From the NCBI RefSeq assembly GCF_018531495.1, contig NZ_JAHDTI010000004.1:930001-994000 (forward strand): a DNA stretch of 64,000 nucleotides, read 5' to 3'. Position 1 is the stretch's first letter. Each line of letters begins with the position of its first letter. A model generated the notes under the pieces. It ran no database searches. It was given only the letters and a program-made list of their open reading frames with translations, and was not told the DNA's origin. This stretch comes from Nonomuraea sediminis (GTDB taxonomy: Bacteria; Actinomycetota; Actinomycetes; Streptosporangiales; Streptosporangiaceae). The translations under genes were made by a program, and so were the position numbers. This document shows positions 40,565-48,940 of the stretch, piece after piece.

Positions 40565-41443
40565 ATGGCCCGGCGCGCGACCGCCGTCTTGTTGGTATGC
40601 CTGCTCGCAGCCTGGCCCTTCGCGCCGCCCCGTCCGGTGGCCGCCTCGGGCTGCCTCAGGGGAGCAGTCCGCAGCCCGCGCGGCGTCGAGCCCGACTCGC
40701 CGGAGCCCAGCCAGGTCACCGGCGTGCTCGCCGAACTGGCCAGGCGCCTGACGGGCACCTCGACGCCCCGCACGGTCACCGTGCCCACCCGGGTCCACGT
40801 CATCACCGACGGCCCCCACCGTGCCTCCGACGAGGCGGTCAAGGCCCAGATCGACACCCTCAACGCCGCGTACGGCGGGCGTTACGGCGGCGCCGACACC
40901 GGCGTCAGCTTCCGTCTGGACGGCGTGGACGTCACCACCGACGCGGAGTGGTTCACCGACCCGCTGACCAACGAGACCGCCATGAAGGCCAAGCTGCGCG
41001 TCGGCGGCCCTGAGACGCTCAACCTCTTCGTCGCCCAGCTCAGCGAGCTCGTGCTGGGCTTCTCCACCTACCCGTACTGGTACCACGACGCCCCTGGCCT
41101 GGACGGCGTGGTGGTCGACTGGCGCACGCTGCCTGGCGGCGCCCGGAGCGACTTCAACCGCGGCTACACGGCCGTGCACGAGATCGGCCACTGGCTCGGC
41201 CTGTTCCACACCTTCGAGAACGGCTGCCGGCCGCCCGGCGACGGCATCGACGACACCCCGCCCGAGGCGTCCGCCACCCAGGGCTGCCCGGTGGACAAGG
41301 ACACCTGCCCGGGGGGCGGCGCGGACCCGGTGCACAACTTCATGGACTACTCCCACGACCGCTGCATGTCGGGCTTCACCGCCGGTCAGGGGGTGCGCTT
41401 GCGGGAGATGTGGGCGGCCTACCGGGCTGAAAACGATTTGTGA
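40565..41443 (+). CDS. Secreted M43-family zinc metalloprotease
   Basis: 292-aa exported metalloprotease with a signal peptide (about residues 1-28). The zinc motif HEIGHWLGLFH (His205, Glu206, His209, His215) and the downstream Met-turn in HNFMDYSHDRCM place it in the pappalysin/M43 group of metzincins. The cysteines around CRPPGDG, GCPVDKDTC and RCM suggest disulphides. It probably digests extracellular protein or peptides. It stands alone between DUF3039 and an MFS gene. Confidence 0.92.
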   Translation: MARRATAVLLVCLLAAWPFAPPRPVAASGCLRGAVRSPRGVEPDSPEPSQVTGVLAELARRLTGTSTPRTVTVPTRVHVITDGPHRASDEAVKAQIDTLNAAYGGRYGGADTGVSFRLDGVDVTTDAEWFTDPLTNETAMKAKLRVGGPETLNLFVAQLSELVLGFSTYPYWYHDAPGLDGVVVDWRTLPGGARSDFNRGYTAVHEIGHWLGLFHTFENGCRPPGDGIDDTPPEASATQGCPVDKDTCPGGGADPVHNFMDYSHDRCMSGFTAGQGVRLREMWAAYRAENDL

Positions 41444-41450
41444 CAGCTAC

Positions 41451-41456
41451 TACGAT
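41451..41456 (+). promoter_or_regulatory. TACGAT -10 box
   Basis: TACGAT ends 6 nt before the GTG at 41463, suggesting a leaderless transcript for the MFS gene. Confidence 0.5.
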
Positions 41457-41462
41457 GTGTGA

Positions 41463-42848
41463 GTGACAGCACCGAAGACCATCGACGCTACATACGAACC
41501 GCCGCGCATCTTCGGCCCGGCCTACCGCACGGCCACCATCGGCATCCTGCTCGTCGTCACGCTGATCGCCTTCGAGGGCATGTCGGTCAGCGTCGTGATG
41601 CCCGCCGTCTCCAGCGAACTGCACGCCGACAGCGTGTACGGGCTGAGCTTCTCGGTCTTCCTCATCGCGAGCCTGTTCGCCAACGTCGTTTCCGGGCTGT
41701 GGGCCGACCGGCGCGGGTACGGCCTGCCGTTCCTGCTCGGCGTGGTGCTGTTCGTCACCGGCATGGGCCTGGCGGGGGCCGCCGCCGGCAAGGAGATGTT
41801 CCTGCTCGCCAGGACGGTTCAGGGGCTGGGCGCCGGGTTCACGATCGTGGCGCTCTACGTCATGATCGCGCGGGTCTACCCGCCCGAGGCGCGGCCCAAG
41901 GTCTTCGCCGCGCTGTCGGCCGCCTGGGTGGTGCCCGCGATGGTGGGGCCCGCCGTCGCCGGGTTCGTCGCCACCGCGGTGGGCTGGCGGTGGGTGTTCT
42001 TCGGGATCATCCCGCTGGTGGTGCCCGCGCTGGTCATGCTGGTCCCGGCGCTGGGCAAGAAGCCCACGGAGGACGCCACCCCCGGTGACGGGCCACGGTC
42101 CCGGCCGCTGGCGATGACCCTGGCCGCCACCTCGGCCGCCTTCGGCGCCGCCGTCCTGCTGTACGGCGTCGACCTCCTGCACCGCGAGACCGTGGTGGGC
42201 GTGATCGAGGTCGTGGCGGGACTCGGGCTGCTCGGGTACGGCCTGGCCAGGCTGCTCCCGCCGGGCGCGCTGCGGTTCCGGCGCGGGCTGCCGACCACGG
42301 TCATGATGCGGGGCGTGTTCTCCGCCGCGTTCTTCGGGGTGAACATGTACATCCCGCTCGCGCTCCAGACGGTCAAGGGCTTCGACCCCAGGACCGCGGG
42401 CATCGCGCTGACCACCGGGGCGCTCGGCTGGTCCACCGGGTCGTTCCTGCAGAGCAGGCGTACGGCGGAGCCGCACCGGCGCATCAGGCTCGGCATCGCC
42501 TGCGTGATGACCGGGATCCTGCTGTCACTGCTGTCGGTGCTGCCCGGGGTCACCGGATGGGTGGCGGTGCCCGCCTGGATCGTCGCCGGGTTCGGCATGG
42601 GGATGGGGATGACCACGGTCAACGTCACCGCGCTCAAGCAGTCGCCGGTCAACGAGCAGGGGGCCAACTCGGCCGCGCTGTCGGTAACGGACATGCTGGG
42701 CTCGGCCGTCGCCGTGGGCGTCGGTGGCGCGCTCATCAACGTCATCGGTCACGCGCCCGCCCAGATCGCCACCGGGTTCGTCGTCATCACCTGTGTCATG
42801 GCGTCCGTCGCGCTGGCCGGGACCGTGCTGGCGCCGCGCACGCGGTAG
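41463..42848 (+). CDS. MFS transporter
   Basis: 461-aa permease. Spans begin at RTATIGILLVVTLIAFEGMSVSVVMPAV. Motif A is present as GLWADRRGYGLPFLLG, and AAWVVPAMVGPAVAGFV corresponds to the antiporter-type motif C. The loop after span 6 is Pro/Gly-rich and the C-terminal half has RTAEPHRRIRLG. It is probably a drug/proton antiporter of uncertain substrate. No regulator adjoins. GTG start and leaderless -10. Confidence 0.9.
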   Translation: MTAPKTIDATYEPPRIFGPAYRTATIGILLVVTLIAFEGMSVSVVMPAVSSELHADSVYGLSFSVFLIASLFANVVSGLWADRRGYGLPFLLGVVLFVTGMGLAGAAAGKEMFLLARTVQGLGAGFTIVALYVMIARVYPPEARPKVFAALSAAWVVPAMVGPAVAGFVATAVGWRWVFFGIIPLVVPALVMLVPALGKKPTEDATPGDGPRSRPLAMTLAATSAAFGAAVLLYGVDLLHRETVVGVIEVVAGLGLLGYGLARLLPPGALRFRRGLPTTVMMRGVFSAAFFGVNMYIPLALQTVKGFDPRTAGIALTTGALGWSTGSFLQSRRTAEPHRRIRLGIACVMTGILLSLLSVLPGVTGWVAVPAWIVAGFGMGMGMTTVNVTALKQSPVNEQGANSAALSVTDMLGSAVAVGVGGALINVIGHAPAQIATGFVVITCVMASVALAGTVLAPRTR

Positions 42849-42952
42849 GGCTCGCCGTACGGGATGGCCTTTTCTTCCTCCTGCGCCACAGCGATCACGG
42901 ATTCCCGGAAGCCCGCTCTCCGGAGTGATAGGACAGCGGGCAGGGAGGTGTC

Positions 42953-43633
42953 ATGGAGGGTGATCATCGTGTCTGGCCTCCCGGCGAACCGTGGAACCCG
43001 ACGCTGAGGCGCACGGCCGAGCGGTCGTGGGAGGCGCTGCCTCCGTCGGCGCGGATCCACGGCACCCCCGCCGATCCCGGGATCACCCGGCGGATCGGCG
43101 GCCGCAGGTGGAAGCGCCGGATCGGGGCCGTGTTCGCGCTGATGGTGGCCTCCGGGCTGGTCGCCGGGGCGGTCGTGCTCGTGCTGCGGCTGGCCAGGCC
43201 CGAGCCCGTCAGCGGGCAGGTGGTCGACTCGCTGGCCGGGGTGACGATCGCGCTGCCTCCCGGGTGGGAGCGGGGCGCGGTGCCGCCCGTCACCGGGTTC
43301 ACCTCGGTGGTCAGGTCGGGATCCGCGCTGGTGATGGCCAGGCCGCTGGAGCAGGTGGCCGACGCCAAGCAGGCCGTGTTCGACGCCTCGGAGCTGTACT
43401 CCAGGCTGCTGCTCAAGGGCGACCGGGTGACGATCGTCGAGGACAGGGCCACCCCGCAGGGACACACCAGGGCGCTGCGCGCCGAGTACCAGGACGTGGT
43501 GAACCGTCCCGCCTATCTGCGAGTGACACTTCTCACCCGGCCGACAGGCGGCGTGCTGCTGGTCGGGCTGCTCCAACCCGAGGACCCGGCGGCCAGACAG
43601 GCGCTGGACACGCTCATGACGAGCGTGCGATAA
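42953..43633 (+). CDS. Single-span membrane protein, unknown function
   Basis: 226-aa protein: a ~55-residue basic cytoplasmic part, one membrane span (about 57-80, IGAVFALMVASGLVAGAVVLVLRL), and an extracytoplasmic ~140-residue domain with GVTIALPPGWERGAVPPVTGF. This resembles the PsbP/Mog1-like lipoprotein fold of some actinobacterial proteins, but I cannot assign it. GGGAGG precedes the ATG. Function unknown. Confidence 0.7.
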   Translation: MEGDHRVWPPGEPWNPTLRRTAERSWEALPPSARIHGTPADPGITRRIGGRRWKRRIGAVFALMVASGLVAGAVVLVLRLARPEPVSGQVVDSLAGVTIALPPGWERGAVPPVTGFTSVVRSGSALVMARPLEQVADAKQAVFDASELYSRLLLKGDRVTIVEDRATPQGHTRALRAEYQDVVNRPAYLRVTLLTRPTGGVLLVGLLQPEDPAARQALDTLMTSVR

Positions 43634-43749
43634 GCCACTTACCACCTGAGGATGACCTTGGCCAGGATTCCCGTCGCTCGGCACGTCTTGTCAGTGCCCC
43701 CGATTACTCTTGTGACACTGTGAGCACTCGAACCTCGGAGGTGACGCTC

Positions 43750-43830
43750 GTGAGCGAGCGTAGCGAGCGAACCATCAACCGCTGCGCATGGCGTTCACGG
43801 GCTGGCGAGCGTAGCGAGGCTGGCCTGTGA
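43750..43830 (+). CDS. Possible 26-aa upstream peptide with SERSER motif
   Basis: A GTG at 43750, eight bases after GGAGG, opens a 26-codon frame (SERSERTINR... GERSEAGL) whose TGA overlaps the helicase GTG (GTGA at 43827-43830). The GAGCGTAGCGAG text inside it occurs twice (around 43756 and 43806) and encodes SERSE/GERSE. Either a coupled leader peptide or a GAGCGTAGCGAG intergenic palindrome read by chance. Confidence 0.4.
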   Translation: MSERSERTINRCAWRSRAGERSEAGL

Positions 43831-45578
43831 GCACCTTCGCCGCATCCCACCTGTCGCCCTCATACCCCGACCGAGCAGCGTGGGGCACCGCGCCCAAGCT
43901 CCGGGCCTGGCAGCAGGAAGCGTTCGATCAGTACTTCAGGCGCGAGCCGCGCGACTTCCTCACCGTCGCGACCCCCGGCGCGGGCAAGACCACCTACGCC
44001 CTGCGCATCGCCAGCGAGCTGCTGGCCAACGGCGTGATCAGGGCGATCACCATCGTGACGCCCACCGAGCACCTCAAGCGCCAGTGGGCCGACGCCGCCG
44101 CCCGTGTCGGCATCGGCATCGACCCCGAGTTCAAGAACAGCCAGGGCGCCACCTCGCGCGACTACCTCGGCGTCGCCGTCACCTACGCCCAGGTCGCCAT
44201 GCACCCCGCGCTGCACAGGGCGCGCACGGAGGCCCGCAAGACGCTGGTCATCTTCGACGAGATCCACCACGCGGGCGACGCCAAGTCCTGGGGCGACGGC
44301 GTGCGCGAGGCCTTCGAGCCCGCCGCCAGGCGCCTGCAGCTCACCGGCACGCCCTTCCGCTCCGACGACAACCCGATCCCCTTCGTCGGCTACGAGGAGG
44401 ACGAGGAGGGCTTCAAGCGCAGCATCTCCGACTACTCCTACGGCTACGGCCCGGCCCTGTCCGACGGAGTCGTCCGCCCGGTCATCTTCCTGGCCTACTC
44501 CGGCGAGATGAAGTGGCGCACGCGCGCCGGCGACGAGATCGCCGCCACGCTCGGCACGCCGCTGACCAAGGACCAGCTCTCCCAGGCCTGGCGCGCCGCG
44601 CTCGACCCCAAGGGTGACTGGATCCGCCAGGTCATGCAGGCCGCCGACCGGCGCCTGACAGAGGTACGGCGGGGCGTCCCCGACGCCGGCGGCCTGGTCA
44701 TCGCCACCGACCACGAGACCGCCCGCGCCTACGCCCGCCACCTGCGCAACATCACCGGCGAGGGCGCCACGGTCGTGCTCTCCGACGACCCCGGCGCGTC
44801 CAAGAAGATCAAGCACTTCGCCGCCTCGGAAGACCGCTGGCTGGTCGCGGTCCGCATGGTCTCCGAGGGCGTCGACATCCCCCGGCTGTGCGTCGGCGTC
44901 TACGCCACCTCCACCTCGACCCCGCTGTTCTTCGCCCAGGCCGTGGGCCGCTTCGTGCGGGCCCGCAAGCGCGGCGAGACCGCCTCGGTCTTCCTGCCCT
45001 CGGTGCCGACCCTCATGGGCCTGGCCAACGAGATGGAGGTCGAGCGCGACCACGTCCTCAACAAGCGCCCGCCGGAGGACGGCCTCGACGACAGCCTGCT
45101 CGAGCAGGCCAACAGGCAGAAGGACAACCCCGACGTCCTCGGCGACGAGTTGCCCTTCGAGACGATGGAGACCTCGGCCACCTTCGACCGCGTCCTGTTC
45201 GACGGCGGCGAGTTCGGCACCGGCGCCGAGGTCGGCTCGGCCGAGGAGGAGGACTTCCTCGGCCTGCCCGGCCTGCTGGAGCCCGACCAGGTGGCCACCC
45301 TGCTCCGCAAGCGCCAGTCCGACCAGCAGGCGGCCAAACGCAAGACCGCCGCCGCGGAGCCCGCCGAGCGCCTGGCTCCCCACGAGCAGATCGCCGAACT
45401 CCGCCGCGAACTCAACGGCCTCGTCGGCGCCTGGAACCACCGCACCGGCCAACCCCACGGCGTGATCCACTCGGAACTACGCCGCGCCTGCGGCGGCCCC
45501 CCCATCGCCCAGGCCACCGCCGACCAGATCCAGGACCGCATCAACAAAATCCGCACCTGGGCCACCACCCGCCGCTAA
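43827..45578 (+). CDS. Superfamily 2 DEAD/DEAH-box helicase
   Basis: 583-aa RecG/RAD25-like SF2 helicase. Motif I is ATPGAGKTT (about 48-56), Ia IVTPTEHLKRQW, II FDEIHH, III LTGTPFR, and VI QAVGRFVRARK. A ~150-residue C-terminal region has charged coiled stretches (RKRQSDQQAAKRKT) and a conserved-looking HEQIAELRRELNGLVGAW end. It is widespread in actinobacteria as a stand-alone helicase of unknown process, presumably DNA repair. GTG start overlaps a short upstream frame. Large repeat block follows. Confidence 0.9.
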   Translation: MSTFAASHLSPSYPDRAAWGTAPKLRAWQQEAFDQYFRREPRDFLTVATPGAGKTTYALRIASELLANGVIRAITIVTPTEHLKRQWADAAARVGIGIDPEFKNSQGATSRDYLGVAVTYAQVAMHPALHRARTEARKTLVIFDEIHHAGDAKSWGDGVREAFEPAARRLQLTGTPFRSDDNPIPFVGYEEDEEGFKRSISDYSYGYGPALSDGVVRPVIFLAYSGEMKWRTRAGDEIAATLGTPLTKDQLSQAWRAALDPKGDWIRQVMQAADRRLTEVRRGVPDAGGLVIATDHETARAYARHLRNITGEGATVVLSDDPGASKKIKHFAASEDRWLVAVRMVSEGVDIPRLCVGVYATSTSTPLFFAQAVGRFVRARKRGETASVFLPSVPTLMGLANEMEVERDHVLNKRPPEDGLDDSLLEQANRQKDNPDVLGDELPFETMETSATFDRVLFDGGEFGTGAEVGSAEEEDFLGLPGLLEPDQVATLLRKRQSDQQAAKRKTAAAEPAERLAPHEQIAELRRELNGLVGAWNHRTGQPHGVIHSELRRACGGPPIAQATADQIQDRINKIRTWATTRR

Positions 45579-45657
45579 CCCCACCCCAAGCAACGTCGCC
45601 CCGCCAAGAAGCATGCGGGAACCGCCCGCTACCCAGCTAGGCCGCCCACAGCACCTC

Positions 45658-45730
45658 GTACGGCGGACATCCAGGGACCGTGGCGCCTTGTACGGCGGGC
45701 GTCCAGGGATCGTGGCCACGGTGGTCAAGG
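45658..45730 (+). repeat. Dispersed GTACGGC element, copy H (two partial units)
   Basis: GTACGGCGGACATCCAGGGA (45658) and GTACGGCGGGCGTCCAGGGA (45690) are 32 bp apart, each continuing into a (T/A)CCGTGG or TCGTGG block. The GTACGGCGGG...CAGGG(A/G)ACCGTGG order also occurs at 13709, and inverted near 16450-16475. Confidence 0.65.
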
Positions 45731-45794
45731 AGCGTGCGGGGAGTGCCCAGGGGCGGGACGCCGGGACGCGCAGGGAAGGTCGTCCGTCCCCCAG

Positions 45795-46010
45795 GCGTCA
45801 GTGATAGCCCGCCGGCGTCGTAGCGCGCCTTCCAGGCGCCGGGTCGGTGGGACGTGGGTCGGCGATGCTCGGCGCCCTGTACGGCGGGTGTCCAAGGACC
45901 GGGCGTCAGGGATCGCCCGGTGGCGTTGTAGCGCGGCCACGCAGGCGCCGGGTCGGCGGGGGCGCGGGTTGGTGATTGTCGGCGCCCTGTACGGCGGGTG
46001 GCCAAGGATC
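45795..46010 (+). repeat. 108-bp tandem duplication
   Basis: Two units, 45795-45902 and 45903-46010, both run GCGTCAG(T/G)GAT, GTAGCGCG, CAGGCGCCGGGTCGG, then GGCGCCCTGTACGGCGGGTG and CCAAGGA. The CAGGCGCCGGGTCGG...GGCGCCCT(C)GTACGGCG half also occurs at 14932-14986. Confidence 0.8.
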
Positions 46011-46096
46011 GTGGCGGTGGTCAGGAATGTGGTGGCGGGTGGTCGAGGGGTGTGGGGTTGGGAGTGGCGCGGTTGGGGCTTGCCGTGCTTGAGGGG

Positions 46097-46615
46097 TTAG
46101 GAGCGGGGGATGCGGTGGCCGGACCGGCCGTCTATGGGCTGGTAGTGGTGTTTGGGAGGTAGGTCGAGCGGCACGTGGAGGGTGGCTGAGCCGGAGGTGA
46201 CGTGGACCGGGAGGGTTTGGACTCCTGAGTGGGTGCCCTGGAGGGGGCCCTCGTGGACCCAGACGCGCAGCCGGTGGCCGTTGTGGCGCAGGACGACCTT
46301 GGCCGTGTCGCACTCGTCGGGCGCGGCGGGCCAGGACAGCGTGAGCCCGTCGTGGACGCGGGCCTCGGAAGGCACCGGCATGCGCTCCGCGCAGGCCTTG
46401 GGCGTCGGCGGGATGACGTCGTGGGCGACGACGGCGGGGCCCAGGTCGGCCTTGTGGGCGGCGTCGAGCATGATCGTGCCGCCCTCGAGCAGGGCGAGCG
46501 TGGCCAACGCGCCGATCCTGGCGAGGTTACGACCCCGGACGAGGACCCAGAGGCTGAACGGGGCGAGGAGCAACCAGGCAAGGCCGAGCGAGTAGGCGAG
46601 CATGAAGGACCCCAT
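46097..46615 (-). CDS. Membrane-associated protein, unknown function
   Basis: About 172-aa protein. N-terminal hydrophobic region (about 5-45: MLAYSLGLAWLLLAPFSLWVLV and IGALATLALLEGGTIML), then a soluble part with VHDGLTLSWPAAPDECDTAKVVLRHNGHRLRVWVHEG. It ends with a His/Pro-rich tail. The start is uncertain (ATG 46615 or 46603, GTG 46654). Not recognised as a known family. Confidence 0.6.
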   Translation of the reverse strand: MGSFMLAYSLGLAWLLLAPFSLWVLVRGRNLARIGALATLALLEGGTIMLDAAHKADLGPAVVAHDVIPPTPKACAERMPVPSEARVHDGLTLSWPAAPDECDTAKVVLRHNGHRLRVWVHEGPLQGTHSGVQTLPVHVTSGSATLHVPLDLPPKHHYQPIDGRSGHRIPRS

Positions 46616-46713
46616 ACGTGGACTGAGACATGTGACTCTCCGTACTAGCTCCACTCCGGAGAGCTGTCGCTGTCTTGGATATCACATGAACTCAGCGTGA
46701 CGCACTGTGTACG

Positions 46714-47292
46714 CTACTCGGCGGGTCGCACCACCGGCGCCCCCTTCAGGGTCGCCCCCGCGGCGACGAGCTCCGCGATCGCCGCCTGCGTGGTCTGCCG
46801 CGCCACCCCGGCCGTCAGGTCGAGCAGCACCCGTACGGCGAGCCCGTGCGTGACCGCGTCGAGCGCGGTGGCCCGGACGCAGTGGTCCGTGGCGATGCCC
46901 ACGATGTCCACCTCGTGGACGCCGCGCTCGTTCAGCCACTGGGCCAGCGGCACCCCGTCGCCCGAGGTGCCCTCGAAGCCGCTGTAGGCCGCCTTGCCGG
47001 AGCCCTTGCTGAAGACCTCCTCCACCGCCGACACGTCGAAGGCCGGGTGGAAGTCCGCCCCGGGCGTGCCGGCCACGCAGTGCGCGGGCCAGCTGGTGGC
47101 GTAGTTGGGCGTGTCGGAGAAGTGCTCCCCCGGGTCGACGTGGTAGTCGCGGGTGGCCACCACATGGGAGTAGCCGTGGTCGGCCACGTGTCTGGTGATC
47201 GCCGCCGCGACCTCCGAGCCGCCCGCCACCGGCAGGCTGCCGCCTTCGCAGAAGTCGTTCTGCACGTCAACGATGATCAGCGCGCTGCCCAT
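46714..47292 (-). CDS. pncA: Nicotinamidase/pyrazinamidase
   Basis: 192-aa cysteine amidohydrolase converting nicotinamide to nicotinate for NAD salvage. Catalytic triad Asp9 (ALIIVDVQNDF), Lys96 (EEVFSKGSGKAAYSGFEG) and Cys138 (GIATDHCVRAT). Metal ligands are expected in TRDYHVDPGEHF (Asp49, His51, His57) and His71 in SWPAHCV. It is 14 bp downstream of pncB on the same strand, so the two NAD-salvage steps are in one operon. Confidence 0.96.
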   Translation of the reverse strand: MGSALIIVDVQNDFCEGGSLPVAGGSEVAAAITRHVADHGYSHVVATRDYHVDPGEHFSDTPNYATSWPAHCVAGTPGADFHPAFDVSAVEEVFSKGSGKAAYSGFEGTSGDGVPLAQWLNERGVHEVDIVGIATDHCVRATALDAVTHGLAVRVLLDLTAGVARQTTQAAIAELVAAGATLKGAPVVRPAE

Positions 47293-47306
47293 ACCAGCAC
47301 GATACG

Positions 47307-48596
47307 TCAGGCGAACTCCGTGGGGAGCGCCGCATACCCCCTGCCCAGGTGCAACGCCTCGAGCGGCAGCTGGGCGACCACCTGGCGGTGCCGGTCCCTG
47401 GCCGCCTCCAGCGACTCGGCGCCGACCACCTCGCCCTCGACGACCATCGGGTGCAGCAGCGGCTCCCCGCCCTCGGGCTCCAGCCCGGACGTGGTGATCA
47501 GCTCGGTGTCCCAGTGGCCGGCCTCGTCGCGCAGCCGGTAGGCCTGCTTGCGCCCGCCCCTGGAGGGCTTGCCGACCGACCGCTTGGCCACCGGCTCCAG
47601 CTTGCCGCCGGCCGACTCGCGGGCCACCAGCTTGTAGACCAGCGCGGCGGTCGGCACTCCCGACCCGGTGACCAGCGAGGTGCCCACCCCGTAGGCGTCA
47701 ACGGGGGCGGCCGCCAGCGCGGCGATGGCGTACTCGTCCAGGTCGGAGGTGACCAGGATGCGGGTCTTGAAGGCGCCGAGCGCGTCGAGTTGCTCGCGCA
47801 CCTCCTGGGCGGCGGCCGCCAGGTCGCCGGAGTCGATCCTGACCGCGCCGAGCGTGGGGCCCACCAGCTCGACCGCGGTCCGTACGGCCTCGGGCACGTC
47901 GTAGGTGTCGACGAGCAGCGTCGTCTCCGGGCCGAGCGAGTCCACCTGGGCCTGGAAGGCGGCCCGCTCGGAGTCGTGCAGCAGCGTGAACGCGTGCGCC
48001 GCGGTGCCGGCCGTGGGCACGCCGTAGCGGTGCCCGGCCATCAGGTTCGAGCTGGAGGAGAACCCGGAGATGTAGGCGGCTCTGGCGGCGGCCACGGCGG
48101 CCCACTCGTGGGTGCGTCGCGACCCCATCTCGATCAGCGGCCGCTTGCCCGCCGCGTTGACCATCCGGGAGGCGGCCGAGGCGATGGCGCAGTCGTGGTT
48201 CAGCGTGGACAGAATGAGGGTCTCCAGGAGCACGGCCTCGGCGAAGGTGCCCTCCACGACCAGGATGGGGGAGGCGGGGAAGTAGAGATCGCCCTCGCGG
48301 TAGCCGTACACATTCCCGGAAAAGCGGTAATCGGCGAGAAACGCCAGGGTCGCCTCGTCGACCACGTGGTTCTCCCGCAGGAAGGTCAGCTCCTCGTCAC
48401 CGAAGCGGAAGCGTTGTATCTCCTCCAGGACACGTCCCGTACCAGCGACAACCCCGTAGCGACGCCCGCCGGGGAGATGCCGGGCGAATACCTCGAAAAC
48501 CGCGCGCCGGTGAGCGGCGCCACTGCGCAGCGCGGCCTGCAACATCGTCAGCTCATAGTGATCTGTGAGCAACGCAGTGCTCATGGGCATAGTCAC
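47307..48596 (-). CDS. pncB: Nicotinate phosphoribosyltransferase
   Basis: 429-aa enzyme forming nicotinate mononucleotide from nicotinate and PRPP, the step after PncA. Family stretches: LLTDHYELTMLQAAL, FARHLPGGRRYGVVAGTGRVLE, EMGSRRTHEWAAVAAARAAYISGFSSSSNLMAG, the PRPP site region VRIDSGDLAAAAQEVREQLDALG and the GVGTSLVTGSGVP phosphate-binding loop. The GTG at 48596 is chosen because TAGTCT (48604-48609, minus) ends 7 nt before it; ATGs at 48590 and 48584 are alternatives. Divergent from clpS, 40 bp away. Confidence 0.95.
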   Translation of the reverse strand: MTMPMSTALLTDHYELTMLQAALRSGAAHRRAVFEVFARHLPGGRRYGVVAGTGRVLEEIQRFRFGDEELTFLRENHVVDEATLAFLADYRFSGNVYGYREGDLYFPASPILVVEGTFAEAVLLETLILSTLNHDCAIASAASRMVNAAGKRPLIEMGSRRTHEWAAVAAARAAYISGFSSSSNLMAGHRYGVPTAGTAAHAFTLLHDSERAAFQAQVDSLGPETTLLVDTYDVPEAVRTAVELVGPTLGAVRIDSGDLAAAAQEVREQLDALGAFKTRILVTSDLDEYAIAALAAAPVDAYGVGTSLVTGSGVPTAALVYKLVARESAGGKLEPVAKRSVGKPSRGGRKQAYRLRDEAGHWDTELITTSGLEPEGGEPLLHPMVVEGEVVGAESLEAARDRHRQVVAQLPLEALHLGRGYAALPTEFA

Positions 48597-48603
48597 GACT
48601 CGA

Positions 48604-48609
48604 AGACTA
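48604..48609 (-). promoter_or_regulatory. TAGTCT -10 box for pncB
   Basis: On the minus strand TAGTCT ends 7 nt before the GTG at 48596. No Shine-Dalgarno is visible before that codon or the nearby ATGs. Confidence 0.5.
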
Positions 48610-48636
48610 CGGCCCAGATAGGGCAGACTCGGGGAT

Positions 48637-48930
48637 GTGGGTAGCACCGCTCCAATCGCCGTCGAGCGTCCATCAGCGGACGTCCGGCCCGATCTGCCAT
48701 GGGTGACCATCGTTTGGAATGACCCGGTCAACCTCATGTCGTATGTGACCTATGTCTTCCAAACGGTCTTCGGCTACACGAAGGAGAAGGCCGAGAAGCT
48801 CATGCTGGACGTCCACCGCAAGGGCAAGGCCGTCGTCTCATCCGGCACGCGTGAAGAAATGGAACGCGATGTGCAGATTCTTCACTCCTACGGCCTGTGG
48901 GCGACGCTCCAGTCGGACTCGATCAAATGA
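48637..48930 (+). CDS. clpS: ATP-dependent Clp protease adaptor ClpS
   Basis: 97-aa N-end-rule adaptor delivering substrates with destabilising N-termini to ClpC/ClpA-ClpP. The core reads PWVTIVWNDPVNLMSYVTYVFQTVFGYTKEKAEKLMLDVHRKGKAVVSSGTREEME; the Asn-Asp pair and hydrophobic pocket residues are present. It is followed 10 bp later by DUF2017, the usual actinobacterial pair. Confidence 0.96.
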   Translation: MGSTAPIAVERPSADVRPDLPWVTIVWNDPVNLMSYVTYVFQTVFGYTKEKAEKLMLDVHRKGKAVVSSGTREEMERDVQILHSYGLWATLQSDSIK

Positions 48931-48940
48931 GGCGGCACCG

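Larger units (their letters stand above)
45579..46096. other. 518-bp repeat-filled gap between convergent genes
   Basis: No gene seen. GTACGGCGGACATCCAGGGA at 45658 and a shifted copy at 45690 are followed by a 108-bp tandem duplication (45795-46010). On the right edge, facing the DUF gene, is GGCTTGCCGTGC ending at 46087, an inverted match to the GTACGGCAAGCC element start. Confidence 0.75.

Noticed and set aside
43860..45470. Long minus-strand frame opposite the helicase
   Set aside because: Shadow of the SF2 helicase, whose motifs I, II, III and VI are all on the plus strand.
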